The translations under genes were made by a program, and so were the position numbers. Below are positions 1-4,744 of a stretch of DNA of 7,572 nucleotides, one piece after another (position 1 is the first letter of the stretch; the number at the start of each line of letters is the position of its first letter). The DNA is from JAKORR01 sp964608495. Its GTDB lineage: Bacteria > Armatimonadota > Zipacnadia > Zipacnadales > FEN-943. Location: NCBI GenBank assembly GCA_964608495.1, contig CAZSOQ010000254.1, positions 1 to 7,572 of the forward strand. The letters run 5' to 3'. The notes under the pieces are model-generated. The model made no database searches. It had not been told where the DNA came from and saw nothing but the letters and a program-made list of their open reading frames with translations.

Positions 1-567
1 GGATGGCTGCACCAGCCCAGGACGGGTCGTCGGGGGAGCCGAGGGGGTGGCCGGGGCCGGCTGCTGTGCCACGGCGCCCTGGGCCGGCGGCGTCACCGGT
101 GGGGCCGAGGTGGGCGCCGGCCTCTCGGGCTGACGGCTGAGGCCCAACATCACGTCCAGGCTCTCGGCCTTCGGTCCGAGATCACAGGCCAGCACCACGC
201 CCTGGAGTCGGCCGACGGTGGGCCCATCCGGTCCGGCGAAGTCCACCAGCAGATACCCGCGCTGGCCCACCGCCAACTCGGGCAGAGAATCCTCCGAGCG
301 GACGAGCGCGATCTCGTCGCTGGGGAGGCGCACCATGAAGACCGTGGCGCCATTCTGGGTCCTCGTCTTGCCGTGGAGGACGCCCGCGGCCAGGAAGGGG
401 CCCTTTCCGGCGACGATCCCGCCCACCCACGGGCGCGGCTTCCCCTCATCCACCGCCCGGAGGAAGTCGCGGGCCGCCTCGTCGGGCGACAAGGGGTAGG
501 GCACATTGACCGGATTGGCCGGCCCCGCCGTCAGCAGGGCGGTCAGACCCAGCAGCGCAAGCGTCAG
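1..567 (-). CDS. Secreted hypothetical protein with Pro/Ala-rich tail (C-terminus cut by window edge)
   Basis: I do not recognise the family. The frame gives 189 residues before the left edge. Residues 1-17 are a hydrophobic, signal-peptide-like stretch (LALLGLTALLTAGPA) without the usual basic N-terminus. Residues 28-140 look like a compact mixed alpha/beta or small beta-barrel domain (DEAARDFLRAV helix, then several beta-like strands such as GATVFMVRLP and RGYLLVDFAGP). Residues 148-185 are a Pro/Ala/Thr-rich linker, so a further domain probably lies beyond the window. No ATG, GTG or TTG precedes the signal peptide in frame; a TGA at 573-571 closes it. The best start is CTG at 567, which overlaps the macro gene stop as CTGA and has GGAG at 579-576, eight bases upstream. 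GTG at 504 is the alternative but loses the signal peptide and has no ribosome binding site. A sequencing frameshift is also possible. Translation is probably coupled to the macro gene. Confidence 0.62.
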   Translation of the reverse strand, partial: MTLALLGLTALLTAGPANPVNVPYPLSPDEAARDFLRAVDEGKPRPWVGGIVAGKGPFLAAGVLHGKTRTQNGATVFMVRLPSDEIALVRSEDSLPELAVGQRGYLLVDFAGPDGPTVGRLQGVVLACDLGPKAESLDVMLGLSRQPERPAPTSAPPVTPPAQGAVAQQPAPATPSAPPTTRPGLVQPS

Positions 568-1121
568 GAATCACGCTCCAGGACCGGCTCGGCGCCGGAC
601 AGGAACTGATTGTAGGCCTTCTCGCCCCAGAGGACAAACACGATTCGGACGAGATTGGCGGGATTCTGCGATGCGAACTCGCGGGCGACCTGGGCCATCA
701 GGCGCCCGCACTCCTCGAGGGCGAAGCCGCCGACGCCCGTGCCGAAGGCCGGCAGCGCAAGTGAGCGCAGCCCGAGGCGCTCGGCGAGGTCCAGGCAGGC
801 GCGCGTGGTGCGGGCGATGAGGCCGGCGTCCGTGCGCAGGTCGGTGCCCATCACGGCGCCGTGGAGGACGAAGCGGTAGGGCAGGTCGCCGGCCGTGGTC
901 TCGATGGCGCTGCCGACGGGGATTGGGCCCTTGCCGACGGCCTCCTCCTCGACGGCCGGGCCGCCGGCGCGCTTGATGGCTCCCGCCACGCCCGCGCCCA
1001 TGAAGAGGCGGCTGTTGGCCGCGTTCGTGACGGCCTCGACGTCCGCGGTGGTGATGTCGCCCTCGCGCACCTCGACGACCACCTGAGCCAGGCCGAAGGC
1101 CCTGCTGAGCACGTCAGGCAT
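564..1121 (-). CDS. Macro-domain (ADP-ribose-binding) protein
   Basis: This is a 185-residue single-domain macro protein, the usual size of a stand-alone bacterial macro domain. Motifs in order: GDIT at 21-24, the nucleotide-binding VTNAANS at 31-37, the glycine-rich GAGVAGAIKRAGG at 43-53ish, a PIPVGSAIETTAGDLP segment at 67-81, and the distal phosphate loop LPAFGTGVGGF at 123-133. The pattern is closest to the Af1521/MacroD-like branch. Family members bind ADP-ribose or hydrolyse ADP-ribosyl esters or O-acetyl-ADP-ribose; which of these applies here cannot be read. The protein has no signal or membrane segment and should be cytoplasmic. ATG 1121 is chosen because GGAGG (1134-1130) sits eight bases upstream; the longer open frame to 1292 would read through the tRNA gene. 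It lies downstream of tRNA-Glu on the same strand and overlaps the secreted gene by four bases. Confidence 0.92.
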   Translation of the reverse strand: MPDVLSRAFGLAQVVVEVREGDITTADVEAVTNAANSRLFMGAGVAGAIKRAGGPAVEEEAVGKGPIPVGSAIETTAGDLPYRFVLHGAVMGTDLRTDAGLIARTTRACLDLAERLGLRSLALPAFGTGVGGFALEECGRLMAQVAREFASQNPANLVRIVFVLWGEKAYNQFLSGAEPVLERDS

Positions 1122-1127
1122 CAGCCG

Positions 1128-1141
1128 CACCTCCCGAGGTG
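1128..1141 (-). promoter_or_regulatory. Hairpin containing the macro gene Shine-Dalgarno
   Basis: On the minus strand the RNA reads CACCT-CGGG-AGGTG, a perfect five-base-pair stem with a four-base loop. The Shine-Dalgarno GGGAGG occupies the loop and the 3' arm, and the ATG follows after 6 bases. The sequence and pairing are seen directly; that folding lowers translation of the macro gene is an inference. Confidence 0.5.
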
Positions 1142-1146
1142 TCCAC

Positions 1147-1175
1147 GTGCGCCCGCGCCGACATGCCCTGCGCAC
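1147..1175 (-). other. Inverted repeat in the tRNA-macro spacer
   Basis: GTGCGC at one end pairs with GCGCAC at the other, giving six base pairs around a 17-base GC-rich loop. It sits between the tRNA 3' end and the macro gene. There is no T-run on the 3' side, so it is not a canonical terminator; it may aid tRNA 3' processing or partly attenuate read-through. It could also be chance in GC-rich DNA. Confidence 0.3.
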
Positions 1176-1214
1176 AACGCGGCGGCGGCGTGGGCGGAGA
1201 GCGGAAGAGGTGGG

Positions 1215-1290
1215 TGGTACCCCCACGGGGACTCGAACCCCGGTCGCCTGGCTGAGAACCAGGTATCCTAGGCCGCTAGACGATGGGGGC
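1215..1290 (-). tRNA. tRNA-Glu (anticodon CTC), CCA encoded
   Basis: The minus strand from 1290 reads GCCCCCATCGTCTAG and onward into a full cloverleaf. The acceptor GCCCCCA pairs with TGGGGGT (G1-T72 wobble) and the discriminator is A. The D arm contains GTCTAG...CTAGGA. The anticodon arm is CCTGG-TTCTCAG-CCAGG, with CTC at positions 34-36. The T arm is CGGGG-TTCGAGT-CCCCG. CCA is encoded at 1217-1215. The anticodon CTC decodes GAG, a frequent Glu codon in this GC-rich DNA. It has its own promoter immediately upstream. Confidence 0.96.
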
Positions 1291-1302
1291 ACGGCGAAGC
1301 GT

Positions 1303-1332
1303 AGTATAGGAGAAGGGGCGCTGCGGCGTCAA
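1303..1332 (-). promoter_or_regulatory. Sigma70-type promoter of tRNA-Glu
   Basis: Reading the minus strand: TTGACG (1332-1327), an 18-base spacer, then TATACT (1308-1303). The tRNA begins 12 bases after the -10 box, which leaves a leader of only about five bases, typical for a tRNA gene. Read-through would also transcribe the macro gene. Confidence 0.8.
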
Positions 1333-1389
1333 GAGGTGGTGGGGGGCTCGGACAGGCGCTGTGCGGGGCAGTCGCCGGAAAGGCCGGCG

Positions 1390-1419
1390 GGCGCGGCCCT
1401 TCGGGGCCGACCTGCGACT
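1390..1419 (+). repeat. Hairpin direct repeat, copy 1
   Basis: This 30-base unit begins GGCGCGGCCC, continues TTCGGGGCCG and ends ACCTGCGACT. It contains CGGCCC-TTCG-GGGCCG, a six-base-pair stem with a UUCG tetraloop, among the most stable small RNA hairpins. It matches copy 2 except for one missing G. It lies in the spacer between divergent promoters, upstream of both, so it is not an attenuator of either; a REP-like element is the simplest reading. Confidence 0.65.
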
Positions 1420-1447
1420 GCAAGGGGAGCACAGCAGGCTCCACCCC

Positions 1448-1480
1448 CGCAGGCGCGGCCCTTCGGGCCGACCTGCGACT
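1448..1480 (+). repeat. Hairpin direct repeat, copy 2, with longer outer stem
   Basis: Bases 1452-1480 repeat copy 1 at a 62-base offset with one G deleted in the loop. Here the inner stem CGGCC/GGCCG (1456-1460 with 1466-1470) is extended by an outer stem CGCAGG/CCTGCG (1448-1453 with 1472-1477), giving a long hairpin. A further small inverted repeat, GGAGC...GCTCC, lies between the copies. The rest of the 1291-1593 spacer holds only the two promoters and one ribosome binding site. Confidence 0.65.
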
Positions 1481-1527
1481 ACGCGGGATTGCTGAAGCCA
1501 GTGGCAGGTGCCGCCCGGAGCGCTGCG

Positions 1528-1557
1528 TTGACAAGGCGGAAAGGCCGTCCCTATAAT
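1528..1557 (+). promoter_or_regulatory. Perfect-consensus sigma70 promoter of the dehydrogenase operon
   Basis: TTGACA at 1528-1533 and TATAAT at 1552-1557 are separated by 18 bases. Both hexamers match the housekeeping consensus exactly. Transcription should start near 1563-1565, giving a leader of about 30 bases before the ATG at 1594. No operator palindrome is evident over or beside it, so strong expression is expected unless a regulator binds nearby. Confidence 0.85.
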
Positions 1558-1578
1558 CGCCGTGCCAGTCGGATGTAC

Positions 1579-1587
1579 GGGAGGAGG
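1579..1587 (+). promoter_or_regulatory. Strong ribosome binding site deciding the dehydrogenase start
   Basis: GGGAGGAGG ends six bases before ATG 1594. Together with the promoter just upstream, it fixes the start at 1594 and excludes the long in-frame extension back to 1147, which would lie upstream of the promoter. Confidence 0.85.
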
Positions 1588-1593
1588 ACCGCC

Positions 1594-2616
1594 ATGGCTG
1601 ATACTGCAGGATTTGGCGTCATCGGTCTGGGCGTGTGGGGAGAGGCGCATCTGGAGGCGTACAGCAGCACTCCGCAGGCGCGCCTGGTGGCGGTCTGCGA
1701 CCTCAACGAGGAGCTGCTGAGGGAGCGCGTGGAGAAGTACCACCCCGACTTCAGCACCACTGACTACCGCGAGCTGCTGGCCCGTGAGGACGTGGAGGCC
1801 GTGTCCGTGGTGACGCCGGACTTCCTCCACCGCGAGATCGCCCTGGCGGCGATCGAGGCGGGCAAGCACGTGATCCTGGAGAAGCCCATGGCGACCAGTG
1901 TGGAGGACGCGGAGGCGATCGCCGGGGCGGCGGAGCGGGCCGGGGTCAAGGTGATGGTGGATTTCCACAACCGGTGGAACCCCGCGATGGTGGCCGCCAG
2001 GCAGGCGATCGCCAGCGGGGAGATGGGCGAGCCGCAGATGGCCAGCATCAGGCTGAACGACACCCTGTACGTGCCCACGGGGATGCTGTCCTGGGCCCGG
2101 GGCTCGACGGTGGTATGGTTCCTGGGCTCGCACTCGGTGGACCTGGTGCGGTGGCTGTTCCACGACGAGGTGGTGCGGGTGTACGCGGTGTCGCGGTCGC
2201 GGGTCCTGGCGCAGCAGGGCGTTGACACGCCCGACTTCTTCCAGTACATCCTGGAGCTGGCGCGGGGGGGTGTGGCGCACATCGAGAATTGCTGGATCAT
2301 GTCCGAGAGCATGCCGACGGTCTTCGACTTCAAGGTGGAGCTGATCGGCTCGGAGGGCACGATCTTCGCTGATTGCAGCAGTCATCGCACTGTGCAGAAA
2401 TACACGCGCGATGGCGCCTCCTACCCCGATGTGGCGGTTCGCACGAACGTCCACGGTCGGCCGGGAGGCTTCGGCATCGAGAGCATCCGGCATTTCGTGC
2501 GTGCGGTGGTCGCCGGCGAAGGGTTGCTGGTCTCCCTGGAGGACGGTGTGCGGAACACGCGCGTCCTCGTAGCCGTCCACGAATCGGCGGAGAAGGGTCA
2601 GCCCGTCGCCCTCTGA
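1594..2616 (+). CDS. Gfo/Idh/MocA-family NAD(P)-dependent oxidoreductase
   Basis: This 340-residue protein has the normal length for the family, which oxidises or reduces sugars, sugar acids and inositols with NAD(P). The N-terminal Rossmann fold shows GVIGLGVWG (8-16; G11, G13, G16). Asp36 ends beta-2 (AVCDLNEE), which favours NAD over NADP. VVTPDFLH is at 72-79, and the family signature EKP at 96-98 supplies the catalytic-site lysine K97. The C-terminal alpha/beta domain begins near 125 and has GSHSVDLVRWL (178-188), with H180 and D183 matching the usual active-site His/Asp region. The substrate cannot be read. There is no signal peptide, so it is cytoplasmic. It is the first gene after a consensus promoter, with the predicted isomerase/epimerase 34 bases downstream, which points to a shared sugar-conversion pathway. 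Some family members act on other substrates such as tetrapyrroles, but the neighbour argues for a sugar. Confidence 0.93.
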   Translation: MADTAGFGVIGLGVWGEAHLEAYSSTPQARLVAVCDLNEELLRERVEKYHPDFSTTDYRELLAREDVEAVSVVTPDFLHREIALAAIEAGKHVILEKPMATSVEDAEAIAGAAERAGVKVMVDFHNRWNPAMVAARQAIASGEMGEPQMASIRLNDTLYVPTGMLSWARGSTVVWFLGSHSVDLVRWLFHDEVVRVYAVSRSRVLAQQGVDTPDFFQYILELARGGVAHIENCWIMSESMPTVFDFKVELIGSEGTIFADCSSHRTVQKYTRDGASYPDVAVRTNVHGRPGGFGIESIRHFVRAVVAGEGLLVSLEDGVRNTRVLVAVHESAEKGQPVAL

Positions 2617-2650
2617 CACCCGCACGCCGCTGGCTACCGAGGGGGGCCCG

Positions 2651-3481
2651 ATGGCACGAACCCAGCAGCACCAGGCGGGCAAGCCGGGCATCGCGATGTG
2701 CACCATTGCCTTTCGCGAGAAGCTCCTGGAGGACGCACTGGATACCGCCGTGGCTCTTTCGTTCAAGGCCGTCGAGCTGTGGGGACGGGAGCCCCACGTG
2801 GCCGAGGTGTACGACTACAACCGCACGCGGCTGATCCGGCGCATGTGCAGGGACCGGGGCCTGGAGGTTGCCGCCCTCGGGTCTTACCTGCGCTTCGGGG
2901 CCACCAAGAAGAGCACCGACAACGTCGGCATGCTGCACACGATCCAGACGGCCTACACCCTGCGCGCCCCCACGCTTCGCGTCTGGGGGTCCGATGTGGG
3001 GTCCGCGGCGGCTTCCGAGGCGGTATGGAAGAGGGCGACGGAGGAGGCCCGCGAGGCCTGCCACCGCTGCCTGAAGCTGGGGATCGTCCTGGCGGTCGAG
3101 ATGCACGATGACACGCTGGCGGACACGGTGGCCGGGGCGCTGCGGTTCCTGGAGATGGTGGGCTGCGACAACCTACGCCTGAACTTCCAGCCGTCCGCGC
3201 GGAGCCGAAAAGAGAAGCTTGCCGACCGCCTGGAGAGGGCGCTGGGCTACGTGGTGCACTGCCACGCGCAGAACTTCAAGCGACTGGCTCGATCGGAGGG
3301 CGAGGAGCCGATCCGCGCCCCTCTGCGCGACGGCCTGGTGGATTACCGCGAGGTGGTGGAGAAGCTCCGGTCGGCCGGGTACCAGGGCTGGATCGCGGTG
3401 GAGTTCGCCCACACCGAGGGGGACGGCAAGTGCCGGGCCCTGGCCGACGACCTGGCCTTCCTGTCCGAGATCCTGGGCTGA
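2651..3481 (+). CDS. Sugar phosphate isomerase/epimerase-like TIM barrel (AP-endonuclease-2 fold)
   Basis: This 276-residue protein is of the xylose-isomerase-like TIM-barrel superfamily (AP_endonuc_2 type), whose members use a metal to isomerise or epimerise sugars, inosose or hydroxypyruvate. Strand ends carry the expected ligands: FKAVELWG (38-45; E42), LAVEMHDD (147-154; E150, H152), VVHCHAQNF (201-209; H203 and H205) and WIAVEF (247-252; E251). Where many relatives have an Asp-X-X-His element, this one reads LNFQPS (177-182), so Q180 replaces the common acidic ligand. Start ATG 2651 follows GAGGGG at a suitable distance; an internal ATG at 2696 would remove part of the first strand. It is the second gene of an apparent operon with the dehydrogenase. 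The exact substrate is unknown. Confidence 0.88.
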   Translation: MARTQQHQAGKPGIAMCTIAFREKLLEDALDTAVALSFKAVELWGREPHVAEVYDYNRTRLIRRMCRDRGLEVAALGSYLRFGATKKSTDNVGMLHTIQTAYTLRAPTLRVWGSDVGSAAASEAVWKRATEEAREACHRCLKLGIVLAVEMHDDTLADTVAGALRFLEMVGCDNLRLNFQPSARSRKEKLADRLERALGYVVHCHAQNFKRLARSEGEEPIRAPLRDGLVDYREVVEKLRSAGYQGWIAVEFAHTEGDGKCRALADDLAFLSEILG

Positions 3482-3496
3482 CGCGCCGCCGGTCGG

Positions 3497-3534
3497 CCCC
3501 CCCCCGGGGGCTCGGCCCAACGCCTGATTGGCGT
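3497..3534 (+). other. C9/G5 tract and small hairpin after the isomerase gene
   Basis: Nine C followed by five G (3497-3510) form a self-complementary homopolymer stretch 16 bases after the stop. ACGCC-TGATT-GGCGT (3520-3534) makes a five-base-pair hairpin. Neither is followed by a T-run, so a classical intrinsic terminator is not supported. No separate promoter is evident before the next gene, so read-through from the dehydrogenase operon is possible. Confidence 0.35.
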
Positions 3535-3578
3535 CTGAGGACGACCGCCGCGCGACCCCGCGGCAGGGAATCTGCCCT

Positions 3579-3728
3579 ATGCGCCGCCTCTGGATAATCC
3601 TCGTGTTGGCCGGCAGTCTCGCGCTTGGCTGGGGCTTGAGCAGGGGTGAGTACCAGGTCGTGAAGCGCTGGGCGAACACCCTGTGTACCTCCTGCATCGG
3701 GCTGACGGACAGGGGGCCGCACCAGTGA
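3579..3728 (+). CDS. Small membrane-anchored CXXC protein, CD1871A-family-like
   Basis: This 49-residue protein has a basic start (MRRL), one hydrophobic segment at about 4-20, then SRGEYQVV (21-28) and a C-terminal LCTSCIG (35-41; C36 and C39). This layout of one membrane segment, an RGE motif and a CXXCIG near the end matches what I recall of the CD1871A-type CXXC small proteins, which often neighbour membrane iron-sulfur proteins; their function is not established. The two cysteines could be a redox pair or bind metal or a cluster together with the partner protein. ATG 3579 is preferred because AGGGA (3565-3569) lies nine bases upstream; a TTG at 3528 would add a polar stretch before the membrane segment. 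The stop overlaps the next start (TGATG), which implies translational coupling with the polyferredoxin. Confidence 0.78.
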   Translation: MRRLWIILVLAGSLALGWGLSRGEYQVVKRWANTLCTSCIGLTDRGPHQ

Positions 3729-4744
3729 TGCAGCCCCGCGGCCCGCGCTGGCTCTACTGGCGGTTCTGGGTGCAGCTCGCGGCGACGGTGGTCGCGAACA
3801 ACGGCCTGGTGACGGCCACGAGGGGCCTGTGCTGGCCGGGCCTGAACTGCTGGGCCTGCCCGACCGCGGCCTTCGGCTGCCCCATGGGCGCGCTGCAGAA
3901 CGCCGCCGGCGCCTGGCGCTGGCGTCTGGCCGCCGGCGGGATCCTCGGCTCTCTCCCGGCCCTGCCGTGGTACGTCATCGGTGGCCTGCTGGTGGCGGGC
4001 GGGCTGTTCGGCCGCATGGTCTGCGGCTGGATCTGTCCCTTCGGCTGGTTCCAGGAGCTGGTCGGCCGTCTCCACGCCCGTAAGCTGACCCTGCCGCGCT
4101 GGCTCGGCTATCCTCGCTACGCCGTCCTGGTGGTGGTCGCCCTCGTGGTCGCCTTCTACACGGGCCAGCCCTGGTTCTGCAAGCTGTGTCCCCAGGGCTT
4201 CCTCGAGGGCGGTATTCCCCAGCCCCTTCTCCGCCCCGAGCTGCGCGCGGGGATCGGCTGGCTGTGGTACACCAAGCTCGCCGTGTTCGTGCTCGTGGTC
4301 CTCGGTTCGCTCTTCGTCCGAAGGCCCTTCTGCGCGCTTGCGTGCCCGCTGGGAGCCGTGTACTCGCTGATGCACCGCTACAGCCTGTGGCGCACGGTGC
4401 TGATCCGGGACAAGTGTACCGACTGCGGCTGGTGCGTGCGCGCGTGCCCGCAGGGGATAGACCCGCGCGAGGACCTGGACGGGCACCTGTGCATCGGCTG
4501 CCTGGAGTGCCAAAAGTGCCCCTTTGGGGCTATAGTTTCCGTGCCGGCCTGGAGGGTCGGCGAGTTTGTGGCGCCTCGCCCGCTGCGCGATGGCGCGGAC
4601 GGCGGGTCCGATGGCGGGGACGCCGGGTCCGATGGCGGGGACGCCGGGTCCGATGGCGGGGACGCCGGGTCCGATGGCGGGGACGCCGGGTCCACGAGGG
4701 ATTGGTCGCAGGATGCAGGCCCAGGCCACAACAGCAGTGGCTGA
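3728..4744 (+). CDS. NapH-like membrane polyferredoxin (4Fe-4S binding protein)
   Basis: This 338-residue protein has about four membrane segments (near 13-30, 67-95, 131-146 and 180-197) and cysteine motifs of the NapH/NosR/YccM/CcoG type. In order these are CWACP with C35 and C51 nearby (41-52), CGWICPFG (99-106), CKLCPQG (151-157) and CALACPLG (202-209). A two-cluster ferredoxin region follows: C230, C233, C236, C240 (CxxCxxCxxxCP) and C255, C258, C261, C264 (CxxCxxCxxCP, one residue shorter than usual). Such proteins pass electrons between membrane and soluble carriers. The partner reductase is not in view. ATG 3728 overlaps the small CXXC gene's stop; the longer frame from 3683 reads over that gene. 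The tail after about 285 is unusual: an Asp/Gly/Ser-rich 7-residue repeat encoded by a 21-bp tandem repeat, not part of the family core. The gene overlaps the kinase-like gene. Confidence 0.9.
   Translation: MQPRGPRWLYWRFWVQLAATVVANNGLVTATRGLCWPGLNCWACPTAAFGCPMGALQNAAGAWRWRLAAGGILGSLPALPWYVIGGLLVAGGLFGRMVCGWICPFGWFQELVGRLHARKLTLPRWLGYPRYAVLVVVALVVAFYTGQPWFCKLCPQGFLEGGIPQPLLRPELRAGIGWLWYTKLAVFVLVVLGSLFVRRPFCALACPLGAVYSLMHRYSLWRTVLIRDKCTDCGWCVRACPQGIDPREDLDGHLCIGCLECQKCPFGAIVSVPAWRVGEFVAPRPLRDGADGGSDGGDAGSDGGDAGSDGGDAGSDGGDAGSTRDWSQDAGPGHNSSG
4598..4693 (+). repeat. 21-bp tandem repeat, about 4.6 copies
   Basis: The unit GACGCCGGGTCCGATGGCGG+G occurs at 4598-4618 (one mismatch), then perfectly at 4619-4639, 4640-4660 and 4661-4681, with a half unit to 4693. 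In the polyferredoxin frame it encodes DAGSDGG. In the frame of the next gene it encodes GTPGPMA, with an ATG per unit, and the third forward frame is also open (RWRGRRV). Near-perfect identity points to recent slippage expansion, and multiples of 21 keep all frames intact. Confidence 0.95.

Noticed and set aside
150..506. 118-codon minus-strand frame rich in Arg, Ser and Pro
   Set aside because: It overlaps the secreted-protein frame, which has the signal peptide and globular composition; this one is a frame shadow.
1122..1292. N-terminal extension of the macro gene
   Set aside because: It would translate the tRNA-Glu gene; the GGAGG site supports ATG 1121.
1390..1480. Possible CRISPR array
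   Set aside because: Only two copies, strongly palindromic, with a single spacer-like gap and no cas genes in view.
1147..1593. N-terminal extension of the dehydrogenase frame
   Set aside because: It would cross the opposite-strand tRNA and start upstream of the consensus promoter; the strong ribosome binding site at 1579-1587 fixes the start at 1594.
1276..2766. 496-codon minus-strand open frame
   Set aside because: Antisense to the Gfo/Idh/MocA gene, runs across both promoters, and shows no recognisable domain.
4598..4693. Site of phase variation by frameshift
   Set aside because: The unit is 21 bp, so copy-number change keeps every reading frame; it could alter length but not switch genes off.
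3173..4729. 518-codon minus-strand open frame with repeated GPGVPAI
   Set aside because: Antisense to the polyferredoxin gene; the repeat peptide is only the 21-bp tandem repeat read backwards.
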